Source: a virus
Strand: one strand, 5' to 3'
Length of the DNA: 23,243 nt
IMG/VR virus record: IMGVR_UViG_3300009161_000243
Coordinates: 1 to 23,243 of that record
Part shown: positions 1 to 5,930 of the stretch, piece by piece
How positions within the stretch are numbered: the stretch's first letter is position 1
Layout of the letters: each line of letters begins with the position of its first letter
Position numbers and translations under genes: made by a program
The notes under the pieces: generated by a model
Told to the model about the DNA's origin: nothing
The model's input: only the letters and a program-made list of their open reading frames with translations
Database searches by the model: none

Positions 1-1
1 A

Positions 2-49
2 CAAATAAGTGGCAAAAAAACAACGAAGCCAAACTTCTCAAATTCCTAA
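2..49 (+). CDS. possible 3' end of an upstream gene (partial)
   Basis: A frame open from the left edge stops with TAA at 47-49, three bases before the next gene's ATG at 53, which fits the close gene packing here. The visible tail is short, basic and Ser/Asn-rich and shows no motif. A competing frame (from base 1, stop at 103-105) is also open at the edge but would overlap the next gene by about 50 bases. Only the sequence left of the window can decide between them. Confidence 0.3.
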   Translation, partial: QISGKKTTKPNFSNS

Positions 50-52
50 AAA

Positions 53-493
53 ATGACATTAAACCAAATAATCAAAAAGATTCAGACCGCAGCCGAAAGC
101 CATAAAATGGTCGGTCACTTTGGCGTTGGTCAGCAATCTAATTTGACGGTGGAGAATGTTGAGTATTATCCATTGGTTTGGTTGTATCCAGATGGCTTCA
201 ATTTGCAGTCAACTGGAAAGTTGATGACATACAACTTTGCATTGATTGTAATGGATCGTGTGTTTGAATCTGAGAGCAACACAATTGAAGTTCTTTCGGA
301 CACGGCACAAATTATGTCTGACATTTTTGCGTTGGTACAAACCAACACGGAATCCGATGGTGACTTTGAATTAAGCATCAACGGTAACGCATCACCATTC
401 TATGATTCAAAAACTGATATATTGGCTGGATATGCAATCAACTTCCAAGTTCTCACTCCTTATCTCAGCAATAGTTGCGTTGTACCTATTTAG
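53..493 (+). CDS. probable head-tail connector / tail completion protein
   Basis: 146 residues with no signal peptide or membrane segment. The mixed alpha/beta composition (hydrophobic stretches YYPLVWLYPDG near 38-48 and YNFALIVMDRV near 60-70, then an acidic helix) resembles the small neck or tail-completion proteins of Bacteroidetes siphophages. In the window it shares a structural block with the HK97 gp10-like gene at 2343, which supports a neck role. The start is the first ATG after an A-rich stretch, with no Shine-Dalgarno sequence, as is common in this phylum. The family is recalled from general appearance and no catalytic motif is visible, so the function is inferred mainly from context. 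It ends in TAG, so TAG is a normal stop here. Confidence 0.75.
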   Translation: MTLNQIIKKIQTAAESHKMVGHFGVGQQSNLTVENVEYYPLVWLYPDGFNLQSTGKLMTYNFALIVMDRVFESESNTIEVLSDTAQIMSDIFALVQTNTESDGDFELSINGNASPFYDSKTDILAGYAINFQVLTPYLSNSCVVPI

Positions 494-716
494 TGTTGTG
501 TGGGCGATGTTCAATTTTGAAGAACATCCAAAGCCAAAAACACTATTGAAGGTAGAATTGCACGAAAGAATTGTGGAAAGGGAAAAAATCAAACGAAGCG
601 TTCTAATCAAATATCTTAATCACTTGGATACAATCTACCTTGACACCTTCCAAAGTTCGTCACAAGGTCTGAAACAAGCAATTGAGATACATCGTACACT
701 TGACACAACTCTATGA
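432..716 (+). CDS. small single-pass membrane protein
   Basis: About 94 residues from the ATG at 432, or 104 from the ATG at 402. Either start makes this gene overlap the previous one by 62-92 bases in another frame, which is unusual. One hydrophobic segment (SLLISAIVALYLFSVVWAMF) near the N terminus is followed by a charged, helical, soluble part (KTLLKVELHERIVEREKIKRS). This is an N-in, one-pass topology, as seen in inner-membrane spanins or other phage envelope proteins. The stop overlaps the ATG of the phosphoesterase at 713. The family is not recognised. A later start at 507 would remove the overlap but also the membrane segment. Confidence 0.6.
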   Translation: MQSTSKFSLLISAIVALYLFSVVWAMFNFEEHPKPKTLLKVELHERIVEREKIKRSVLIKYLNHLDTIYLDTFQSSSQGLKQAIEIHRTLDTTL

Positions 717-1549
717 AGAAAAACAATGTTCTCAAAATTGACAAGCCGTTTGAAGAAACAAAAGTTCTATTGATTAGTGATTTGCATTGGGACAATCCGA
801 AGTGTGACCGGGTAACTCTGAAACGACATCTTGATTTGGCACTCGCTGGAAACAATGACATCCTAATCAACGGTGATTTGTTTTGTTTGATGCAAGGTGC
901 GTATGATCCACGAAAGAGCAAGTCAGACATCCGACCTGAACATAATGTTGCAAACTACTTTGATGCCATTATTGAAACTGCCGTTGAATGGTTCACGCCC
1001 TATGCTCACAACATTAAGCTCATCGGATATGGAAACCACGAAACAAACATTCTCAAACGCCAAGAAACCGACATCATTGAACGCTTTGTCACTTTGTTGA
1101 ACTACAAAACGGGAAGCGATATTCAGGTTGGTGGATACGGTGGATGGATTCGGTATACCTTTGAGCAATACGGCAAAAGTTGTATGTACACAATGAAGTA
1201 TATGCACGGATTCGGTGGTGGTGGTGCGGTCACTCGTGGAACAATACAACACAATCGAATGAGTGTGAATGTAGAGAATGCAGATGCAATTTGGATGGGT
1301 CACGTTCACGAGGACTATGAGCTTACTTACACGGTTGAAACCTTGTCCGTGAAGGGAACTGTTTATCTGCGTGACATCTTGATGATTCGTACTTCAGCAT
1401 ACAAAGAAGAATACGGAGATGGTTCAAAGGGATGGCACATTGAACGAGGTGCATCACCAAAGCCAATCGGAGGTCGTTGGTTAGTGATGAATCCAGTTCG
1501 TGAAGGTGATCATCGCAAGGTTATTGCTTACACCCACAAAACAATCTAA
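713..1549 (+). CDS. calcineurin-like metallophosphoesterase
   Basis: 278 residues with all the metal-binding blocks of the calcineurin-like family in order: D-L-H at 23-25, N-G-D at 53-55, G-N-H-E at 107-110, M-H-G at 164-166 and G-H-V-H-E at 196-200. These place two divalent metal ions for phosphoester hydrolysis. The motif set and length are complete, so it should be active and cytoplasmic. The substrate cannot be read from the sequence; phage relatives include nucleases, cyclic-nucleotide phosphodiesterases and protein phosphatases. The gene starts inside the previous stop (ATGA) and sits among neck genes, where phages often carry accessory enzymes. The family call is secure and the biological role is open. 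Confidence 0.9.
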   Translation: MKKNNVLKIDKPFEETKVLLISDLHWDNPKCDRVTLKRHLDLALAGNNDILINGDLFCLMQGAYDPRKSKSDIRPEHNVANYFDAIIETAVEWFTPYAHNIKLIGYGNHETNILKRQETDIIERFVTLLNYKTGSDIQVGGYGGWIRYTFEQYGKSCMYTMKYMHGFGGGGAVTRGTIQHNRMSVNVENADAIWMGHVHEDYELTYTVETLSVKGTVYLRDILMIRTSAYKEEYGDGSKGWHIERGASPKPIGGRWLVMNPVREGDHRKVIAYTHKTI

Positions 1550-1572
1550 GAGTTAAAAAAACGCAAACGGAT

Positions 1573-1827
1573 ATGATCTTAAAGGTTCAAATTGTACACG
1601 AGCAAAAGAACGACAATTGGATGGGTTTGGTTGAAGGAGAATCAGACATCGTTGAAATCGTTGAAGATGGTGCGATTGATTCTGCACAAATTGTCGGAGT
1701 GAGTGCTTATCACGAGTATTGCATTGTTTATATGCTCGGTGGTCATTCGTTTATACTGGAAGAAGAATATGATATATTTGTAAAGAGATGGATGCAGTCA
1801 ACCCGAAACACTATAAACAAGGATTAA
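1573..1827 (+). CDS. hypothetical small acidic protein
   Basis: 84 residues, beta-rich and acidic, with an internal repeat-like run of Glu/Asp-Ile-Val pairs (VEGESDIVEIVEDG). There is no membrane segment, signal peptide or known motif. It lies 23 bases after the phosphoesterase and its last 40 bases overlap the start of the DUF3310 gene in another frame, consistent with tight phage packing. Function unknown. Confidence 0.65.
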   Translation: MILKVQIVHEQKNDNWMGLVEGESDIVEIVEDGAIDSAQIVGVSAYHEYCIVYMLGGHSFILEEEYDIFVKRWMQSTRNTINKD

Positions 1828-2024
1828 TTGAGTGCATTGATGCGATTGAATCAGCAACCACCAATAAAAAAGGAATCATCGCAGTTTGCACCGGGAACAT
1901 AATCAAATACATTTGGAGGTGCGAGGATAAAAATGGGTTGGAAGATTTATACAAAGCGAAATGGTATCTTGACAAGCTCATTGAAACCAAAGAAAAACAA
2001 TCGCCCAAAAGTGCTACTTTGTAG
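1788..2024 (+). CDS. DUF3310 family protein
   Basis: 78 residues that match the DUF3310 pattern nearly end to end: NPKHYKQG at 5-12, I-E-C-I-D-A-I-E at 14-21, G-N-I-I-K-Y-I-W-R at 36-44 and the closing NGLEDLYKAKWYLDKLI. These proteins are widespread in phages, sometimes labelled nucleotide kinase-like, but no reaction is established. It follows the previous gene with a 40-base overlap and ends in TAG two bases before the next ATG, so it is probably translated as part of the same operon. Confidence 0.88.
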   Translation: MDAVNPKHYKQGLIECIDAIESATTNKKGIIAVCTGNIIKYIWRCEDKNGLEDLYKAKWYLDKLIETKEKQSPKSATL

Positions 2025-2025
2025 A

Positions 2026-2355
2026 ATGTGGTTCTTGTTGTTTCTCATTCCTTTGACCAGTAATGGACAAGTGTTGGTGGATACTTGTGTAATCCAAGAA
2101 GCAAACCATTATTTGGTCAAGGGTGCAATTGCGAGAAGGCAAGTCACAATTCTTCGCAAAATTGTGACATCGGATTCCGTCATCATTGACCAACAAGATT
2201 CCATCATTGGTAAGCAAAAGACAAACATCGGATACCTGAAGGATGACAACAATGCCCTTGTGAAGCGAAATAAAGCCATCTCACGCACTTTAATCAGTTA
2301 CAAGATGCTGAGTGTAGTCCTAACCATTTTAAGCGTTGTGATGTGGCTCAAATAG
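2026..2355 (+). CDS. spanin-like membrane protein candidate
   Basis: 109 residues from the ATG at 2026. The frame opens further upstream, but that part overlaps the DUF3310 gene, and only the 2026 start puts the hydrophobic signal (MWFLLFLIPLTSNGQ) at the N terminus. The order is signal sequence, periplasmic coiled-coil-like region rich in charged and Asn/Gln residues (about 40-85), then a C-terminal hydrophobic helix (MLSVVLTILSVVMWL). A protein tethered at both ends resembles unimolecular spanins, which join inner and outer membrane at lysis. However, the signal ends in NGQ, a signal peptidase I-like site, and the nearest Cys is several residues further on, so a lipobox is not clear. No endolysin or holin is visible nearby. 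Confidence 0.6.
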   Translation: MWFLLFLIPLTSNGQVLVDTCVIQEANHYLVKGAIARRQVTILRKIVTSDSVIIDQQDSIIGKQKTNIGYLKDDNNALVKRNKAISRTLISYKMLSVVLTILSVVMWLK

Positions 2356-2879
2356 ATTTATCAAAATTACCTGATGCCCTTGATACTTATTTAGGTGATG
2401 CATCTCAAGGTTCACTCCTTCAGCAGATCATCGTTGAATGGTGGAACAAGAAGGTGATTCCACCGATTTGGGCGAATCTTGATGCCAATGGAACAAATGC
2501 GTCATCCAAACTCCGACAATCTTTCATTCCTGGTACTATCACCAAGTCACCGACATCAATCAACACCATTCTTTTGGCTGAGGATTATTGGGAGTTCATT
2601 GAATACGGAAGGAAGCCAACACGAGGAGGACATATTGAAGGCACTCCGTACTTGTGGCAATCATTAAAAACTTGGATCAGTCAAAAAGGTATCAAAACGG
2701 CTGAAGGTCAAACTTACGATTCACTTGCCAAAGCCATTGCAAAAAAGATTCACCGAAGCGGAACAAAGGCACAACCATTCTTAGAAAAGGCATTCACCGA
2801 ATCCATTCAGATGGAATTGGTCAACGAGTTGAACGCTCGTTTTGGGGATTTGATATTCTCCGAAGACATAAAAATATAA
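2343..2879 (+). CDS. HK97 gp10-like neck / tail-completion protein
   Basis: 178 residues. The central YWEFIEYGRKPTRGG stretch (about 80-94) is the typical signature of HK97 gp10-like connector proteins, which carry a (F/Y)-x-E-x-G motif. The end is helical (KAQPFLEKAFTES), as in that family. These proteins sit at the head-tail junction and complete the tail or neck. The best start is GTG at 2343, overlapping the end of the spanin-like gene by 13 bases; no ATG lies close downstream. It is the last gene before the early promoter at 2896, so it probably ends the late structural transcript that enters from the left. Confidence 0.75.
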   Translation: MAQIDLSKLPDALDTYLGDASQGSLLQQIIVEWWNKKVIPPIWANLDANGTNASSKLRQSFIPGTITKSPTSINTILLAEDYWEFIEYGRKPTRGGHIEGTPYLWQSLKTWISQKGIKTAEGQTYDSLAKAIAKKIHRSGTKAQPFLEKAFTESIQMELVNELNARFGDLIFSEDIKI

Positions 2880-2895
2880 TTAAAAGTAAATTTTA

Positions 2896-2927
2896 TTTGC
2901 ATTATTGATTTGTTTATTTTACTTTTG
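2896..2927 (+). promoter_or_regulatory. Bacteroidetes-type promoter for the early/recombination operon
   Basis: TTTG at 2896-2899 and TACTTTTG at 2920-2927 are separated by exactly 20 bases, matching the Bacteroidetes consensus TTTG-N19-21-TAnnTTTG in every fixed position. It lies in the 55-base gap after the gp10-like gene. The expected start site is about 4-6 bases after the -7 box, only a few bases before the ATG at 2935, so the transcript should be leaderless or nearly so. Confidence 0.8.
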
Positions 2928-2934
2928 TGTCGTT

Positions 2935-3120
2935 ATGGATTACGCAAAAGCAATTGAAACAATCAAGCTGAAACGAAGACAAGGTCTTTTTCAGATTGTC
3001 GCACGGAAGACCGGAGTATCACTTCCAACCGTTCGCAAGTATTTAGTCGATGGGAACATCGTTTCTCCAAAAGCAAAAGCCGTCGTTGAGATTGCATTGA
3101 GGGAGGTGAACAATGATTGA
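2935..3120 (+). CDS. small helix-turn-helix DNA-binding protein
   Basis: 61 residues from the ATG at 2935. The frame is open 30 bases further upstream, but that part overlaps the promoter. The protein is basic with a helix-turn-helix pattern (FQIVARKTGVSLPTVRKYLVDG, given here in outline: QIVARKTGV, then SLPTVRKYL as the recognition helix). It is the first gene behind the promoter at 2896-2927, the usual place for a phage regulator, so it may control its own operon. Its stop overlaps the next start by 8 bases. The fold call is good; the target site is unknown. Confidence 0.75.
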   Translation: MDYAKAIETIKLKRRQGLFQIVARKTGVSLPTVRKYLVDGNIVSPKAKAVVEIALREVNND

Positions 3121-3382
3121 GTTGGCAATCAACGGATGGATACTGACTGTGCAAGGTCGTATCTGCGAAGAGAAGTATGTCTACACAATTGAGGCGGTTG
3201 ACAATTGGCTTATCGCAAACCACATTGAAGAACTTCACGATTATCTCAATTCAACAACCAGCGGATTTGGTGATTGTTGTATCAAAGAATTTGACGGCAT
3301 CAACTCGGAAGCATTCTTCAATGCTGAACCAACTAAATTTCAGGTTCTATTTATGATAGGACAAAGAACTAACTTTTTATAA
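3113..3382 (+). CDS. hypothetical protein
   Basis: 89 residues. The N-terminal half is beta-rich (ELAINGWILTVQGRI) and the C-terminal half carries adjacent cysteines (DCC near 55-57). No membrane segment or known domain is seen. It overlaps the end of the helix-turn-helix gene by 8 bases and lies just before the ERF gene, so it is probably expressed early with the recombination pair. Function unknown. Confidence 0.7.
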   Translation: MIELAINGWILTVQGRICEEKYVYTIEAVDNWLIANHIEELHDYLNSTTSGFGDCCIKEFDGINSEAFFNAEPTKFQVLFMIGQRTNFL

Positions 3383-3395
3383 AAACAAAAACTCT

Positions 3396-3935
3396 ATGAA
3401 TAAAAGCGAATCAATCAAGAACATTGCTGGTGCATTGGTAAAATTCCAAGCATCGGTGAGCAAGGTCGGAAAGGAATCAAGCAATCCTTTCTTCAAGTCA
3501 AAGTATGCAAGTTTATCAAACATACTGGACACCATTCAAAAGCCATTAAGCGAATGCGGATTGGCAATCACACAATTCCCTGATGATAATGCTCTGACGA
3601 CATTAATCGTTCACGCTGAATCAGGAGAATGGATGGAATCATCCTATGTGATGCCGGTTGCAAAACAAAACGATCCACAAGCAATGGGAAGTGCAATGAC
3701 CTATGCTCGGAGATATGCACTCGGTTCAATCCTAAATCTAAACATTGACGATGACGATGACGGAGAGAAAGCAATGGGACGGCAGTCAGCACCCAAGCGT
3801 GATGAACTCACACCAAAGCATCCAAGTTGGGCAAAAGCCGTTGAGCATTTGAAGACGGGTGGATTGATGACCGACATCACCACGAAGTTTGAAGTATCTC
3901 CAGTAAATCAGAAACTTTTAATTGGCGAGAAATGA
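3396..3935 (+). CDS. erf: ERF-family single-strand annealing protein
   Basis: 179 residues with the classic ERF core: NPFFKSKYASLSNILDTI (about 30-47), PLSECGLAITQ (50-60), and PQAMGSAMTYARRYAL (94-109), followed by an acidic DDDDDG run. ERF proteins anneal complementary DNA strands and serve phage recombination, circularisation and repair. The length is close to the usual core size. It overlaps the YqaJ-type exonuclease gene at 3932 by four bases (ATGA), which makes an annealing protein/exonuclease pair like Red beta/exo. The end after about residue 130 is variable and may contact partners. Confidence 0.92.
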   Translation: MNKSESIKNIAGALVKFQASVSKVGKESSNPFFKSKYASLSNILDTIQKPLSECGLAITQFPDDNALTTLIVHAESGEWMESSYVMPVAKQNDPQAMGSAMTYARRYALGSILNLNIDDDDDGEKAMGRQSAPKRDELTPKHPSWAKAVEHLKTGGLMTDITTKFEVSPVNQKLLIGEK

Positions 3936-4579
3936 AACTTCAACTTCCAACTATTCACACTAATTTGACCGAAGACGATTGGCATCAATTGAGAAGCTCT
4001 CGTTTCACGGCATCTGAAATTCACAAACTGATGGGTACTCCGAAAAATAAATCGGAGTACCTGTCAGAAACTGCGAAGACATTTATCTTTGAGAAGGCAG
4101 CGGAATACCTAACCGGTCAAAAAGCGGAGATGTATGGTCGTGCTTTGGATTGGGGCAAGGAACACGAGAAAGAAGCATTCCACTACTTCTCTCAGCAGAC
4201 CGATGACTTTTACACATACTATGGTGCGGAAACATACACCTTCATCACCTATGGCGAATGGGGTGGATATTCACCTGATGCACTTGGCACACACCTGGTT
4301 GAAATTAAATGTCCGTTCAATAGCGGAAACCACCTTCAGAACTTTTTCATCACCAACAACGAGCAGTTCAAATCAAAACGCCCGGAATACTATTGGCAAG
4401 TTCAAATGGGTATGGTTGCAACCGAGATGACTGAGGCGTTGTTCTTGAGTTATGATCCACGAATGCCCATCGGCAAGAAGCTCACGCAAACCTTGATCAC
4501 TTTGGAGGAGGACATCCAAGAAATCATTGACGAGAAGTTGGCATCGGCTGGAGAACTATTTTTGTCAATTACTAAATAA
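3932..4579 (+). CDS. YqaJ-like viral recombinase (5'-3' exonuclease)
   Basis: 215 residues with the YqaJ/lambda-exonuclease layout: W-x-x-L-R-x-x-R-F-T-A-S-E-I at 17-30, G-K-E-H-E at 75-79, the catalytic S-P-D-A at 114-117, V-E-I-K-C-P at 123-128 (E-x-K nuclease core), and Y-Y-W-Q-V-Q-M-G-M at 153-161. These residues bind Mg2+ in a PD-(D/E)xK nuclease that degrades one strand to feed the annealing protein. It is translationally coupled to the ERF gene by a four-base overlap. All key residues are present, so it is expected to be active. Confidence 0.92.
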   Translation: MKLQLPTIHTNLTEDDWHQLRSSRFTASEIHKLMGTPKNKSEYLSETAKTFIFEKAAEYLTGQKAEMYGRALDWGKEHEKEAFHYFSQQTDDFYTYYGAETYTFITYGEWGGYSPDALGTHLVEIKCPFNSGNHLQNFFITNNEQFKSKRPEYYWQVQMGMVATEMTEALFLSYDPRMPIGKKLTQTLITLEEDIQEIIDEKLASAGELFLSITK

Positions 4580-4650
4580 ATCGTTCATTCACCAAGTCAA
4601 AGAAAAATATATTTTCATTTGTGAAAGTTATTGTGTTGTTTTGAATCACT

Positions 4651-4812
4651 ATGAAACGCTATAAAGTTATTTACCAAGACAATGAAGACAATGATTTGTA
4701 CTTCTGCCAGTTCTACGCTGCATCACTTAAACAAGCAAACGCATTCGCTTACGAAAAGATGGCGAGTAAGAGTGATGATTCAGTAACTTTCACCATTGAA
4801 GAAATTGCATAA
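4651..4812 (+). CDS. hypothetical small protein (53 aa)
   Basis: A 53-residue frame (ATG at 4651, TAA at 4810-4812) fills the space between the exonuclease and the membrane protein at 4815. It begins MKRYKVIYQDNEDNDLYFCQ and ends acidic (TFTIEEIA). The regular beta-alpha-beta pattern (KRYKVIYQD, then SLKQANAFAYEKM, then VTFTIEEIA) looks like a real small fold. The stop lies two bases before the next ATG. The 71-base gap before it has no convincing promoter. Function unknown. Confidence 0.65.
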   Translation: MKRYKVIYQDNEDNDLYFCQFYAASLKQANAFAYEKMASKSDDSVTFTIEEIA

Positions 4813-4814
4813 CT

Positions 4815-5021
4815 ATGGACATAATCTACTTAATCGTAATCACACCCATCACCATTGCGGTGATGTTCGTGTACTGGAAACTGAAGCAGTACTTCAATGA
4901 CTTTGACAACTTGCCTGAGGCATCACCGTATGAATTTGAACGGGACAACTACATCCCCGAATTTGATACCTACACGAAGGCAATCTACAAACACAAATTT
5001 TACAAAGGAAAAAGCAAATGA
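4815..5021 (+). CDS. small N-terminally anchored membrane protein
   Basis: 68 residues with one N-terminal hydrophobic segment (IIYLIVITPITIAVMFVYW, about 3-21), then a polar Tyr- and Lys-rich tail. The topology suggests an anchored cytoplasmic or periplasmic tail. The stop overlaps the next start (ATGA at 5018-5021). No family recognised; a holin would usually have more membrane segments. Confidence 0.7.
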   Translation: MDIIYLIVITPITIAVMFVYWKLKQYFNDFDNLPEASPYEFERDNYIPEFDTYTKAIYKHKFYKGKSK

Positions 5022-5044
5022 CAAACAATAAACAACAAACGGCA
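5016..5044 (+). repeat. translation-start repeat, copy 1
   Basis: These 29 bases, starting two bases before an ATG and encoding MTNNKQQTA, are identical to 9819-9847. The 22 bases from the ATG are also identical to 5256-5277. All three copies begin at a start codon that overlaps or abuts the previous gene's stop. Confidence 0.9.
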
Positions 5045-5269
5045 ATGACAAACAGAGAAGAAAAATTGCAAAACCCATTTTTTGCACCAAAGGAAAAATA
5101 TGATGATACTTTTATTAGTGGGTATAGTAACGCAATTAGACACATAAGAGAAGCAATTGGACACATACAATCTCAAAACGACACTGAGGAATTGAGTGAG
5201 TTATTTATGTATTCCAAATTATTAATTGAAAAGTTAAAAGAAAAATTTTCCAATGATGACAAACAATAA
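5018..5269 (+). CDS. hypothetical protein with MTNNKQQTA leader
   Basis: 83 residues, highly charged and helical, with no membrane segment. The first nine residues come from the repeat copy at 5016-5044. A second ATG at 5045, right after the repeat, could be the older start (MTNREEK). The last codons lie inside repeat copy 2 (5256-5277) read in another frame, so the gene body is bounded by direct repeats. Its base composition looks more A-rich than its neighbours. Function unknown. Confidence 0.65.
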   Translation: MTNNKQQTAMTNREEKLQNPFFAPKEKYDDTFISGYSNAIRHIREAIGHIQSQNDTEELSELFMYSKLLIEKLKEKFSNDDKQ

Positions 5270-5277
5270 ACAACAAA
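5256..5277 (+). repeat. translation-start repeat, copy 2
   Basis: 22 bases identical to 5018-5039 and 9821-9842. Here the ATG at 5256 opens a nine-codon frame (MTNNKQQSK) that stops at 5283-5285, overlapping the ATG of the next gene at 5282. The copy also contains the stop of the gene before it (5267-5269). Confidence 0.9.
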
Positions 5278-5285
5278 GCAAATGA
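5256..5285 (+). CDS. possible nine-residue leader peptide
   Basis: ATG at 5256 to TGA at 5283-5285, encoding MTNNKQQSK. The stop shares bases with the ATG at 5282 (ATGA), so ribosomes ending here could restart on the membrane coiled-coil gene. The first seven residues match the N termini of the proteins at 5018 and 9821. It may be a coupling leader, or only the remains of a start module whose gene was lost. Confidence 0.35.
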   Translation: MTNNKQQSK

Positions 5286-5536
5286 TACAAAACTACTTAA
5301 TTATCGGAATGGCAATCTTGTTTGTCATAACCCTTCTCCAGTTGCACAAAACAACTGAACGAGAAGATGAGCTACTTGAAACCATCTCAAACAAGAATCG
5401 TTTGATTTGGGATTATGAAACCGAACTGCTGGAGATCAGGTCAAAGATTCAAGAAGCAAATGACCGTGCAAAAACTTGGGAACTACAAGCCACATTTCTT
5501 AAAAATAAATACGATGATAAAAGCATTGGTAGTTAG
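5282..5536 (+). CDS. membrane-anchored coiled-coil protein
   Basis: 84 residues. A hydrophobic N-terminal segment (YLIIGMAILFVITLLQL, about 4-20) is followed by a heptad-like charged helix to the end (EREDELLETISNKNRL, then EIRSKIQEANDRAKTWEL). This signal-anchor plus coiled-coil layout resembles inner-membrane spanin components, but no outer-membrane lipoprotein partner is evident nearby. The start overlaps the nine-codon leader stop by three bases. It ends in TAG. Confidence 0.65.
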   Translation: MIQNYLIIGMAILFVITLLQLHKTTEREDELLETISNKNRLIWDYETELLEIRSKIQEANDRAKTWELQATFLKNKYDDKSIGS

Positions 5537-5648
5537 GGCAACAATTAACAACATCGTTAAGTGGCGTGTGTATTTCGCTGGAGAGTTACTAGCAACCTTT
5601 GAAAATGAAGGGGATGCAAGAGATTACGCAGAATTTATCGACCAATAA
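5514..5648 (+). CDS. hypothetical small protein (44 aa)
   Basis: 44 residues from the ATG at 5514, overlapping the previous gene by 23 bases. The frame is open further upstream, but those residues are antagonistic to the coding frame of the membrane gene. The protein reads as a compact beta-beta-alpha unit (WRVYFAGELLATF, then EGDARDYAEFI), the kind of small fold seen often in phage accessory genes. The stop TAA shares its last base with the next ATG. Function unknown. Confidence 0.6.
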   Translation: MIKALVVRATINNIVKWRVYFAGELLATFENEGDARDYAEFIDQ

Positions 5649-5809
5649 TGAGCGAACGATATGCATTGATTTGGGCGATTGCCATCCTTCGTGATGACTA
5701 CCAATATACTTGGTTGACAATATCCAGGAAGATGGGATATTCAATGACTAAGGTGATCCATTTGTACAACCAAGCGAAGCCACACTATAATTTGGAACAA
5801 ATAAAGTAA
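5648..5809 (+). CDS. small helix-turn-helix-like protein (53 aa)
   Basis: 53 residues from the ATG at 5648, sharing its first base with the stop of the gene before, to TAA at 5807-5809. A helix-turn-helix pattern is visible: YTWLTISRKMGYSMTKVIHLY, in outline WLTISRKMG as the first helix and SMTKVIHLY as the recognition helix. It is the last gene before the promoter at 5791-5822, whose -33 element lies inside its final codons, so it could be a regulator of that promoter. This is inference from position only. Confidence 0.6.
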   Translation: MSERYALIWAIAILRDDYQYTWLTISRKMGYSMTKVIHLYNQAKPHYNLEQIK

Positions 5810-5822
5810 TTCGCTATATTTG
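5791..5822 (+). promoter_or_regulatory. Bacteroidetes-type promoter for the leader/HNH/replication block
   Basis: TTTG at 5791-5794, 20 bases, then TATATTTG at 5815-5822: a full match to TTTG-N19-21-TAnnTTTG. The expected start site is near 5826-5828. It precedes a 100-base non-coding leader, not a gene, which is different from the leaderless arrangement at 2896-2927. Confidence 0.8.
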
Positions 5823-5826
5823 TAAG

Positions 5827-5920
5827 AGTGATTGACAAATGCGGGTTTGTCTATAATCAAAACTTTTTGCCTTCCTGATAGATGTGTTCCCGTAAACCTT
5901 CTATCTTGAAGGCTTTTTTT
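5827..5920 (+). ncRNA. candidate phage small RNA or regulatory leader
   Basis: A stretch of about 94 bases begins just after a consensus promoter and ends in a strong hairpin followed by seven T. No gene is in it. It contains a first hairpin, GACAAA (5834-5839) with TTTGTC (5846-5851), and a second, long hairpin at 5869-5913. The 17-base loop of the second hairpin includes TGTGTTCCC (5883-5891), the exact reverse complement of GGGAACACA (5933-5941), codons 2-4 of the HNH gene. It could be a stand-alone small RNA, an attenuator for the HNH and replication genes, or both. Expression is unproven. Confidence 0.4.
5869..5920 (+). terminator. intrinsic terminator with large loop
   Basis: GCCTTC (5869-5874) pairs with GAAGGC (5908-5913). 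After a two-by-two internal mismatch, GATAGA (5877-5882) pairs with TCTATC (5900-5905), closing a 17-base loop. Seven T follow at 5914-5920. The stem plus T-tract is a standard rho-independent terminator shape. The shorter alternative CCTTC/GAAGG (5898-5902 with 5908-5912) would compete with the long stem, as in attenuators. Confidence 0.75.
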
Positions 5921-5930
5921 ATGCAAAAAA

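Noticed and set aside
923-1309. A 128-codon open frame on the minus strand.
   Set aside because: It lies wholly inside the phosphoesterase gene with all its motifs on the + strand.
1773-1780. TATATTTG just before the DUF3310 start at 1788.
   Set aside because: The -7 box matches, but no TTTG lies at the right distance and the site is inside a gene.
4618-4643. Possible promoter in the 71-base gap before 4651 (TTTG, later TTGTTTTG).
   Set aside because: The -7 box lacks the TA and the spacing is about 14 bases, too short.
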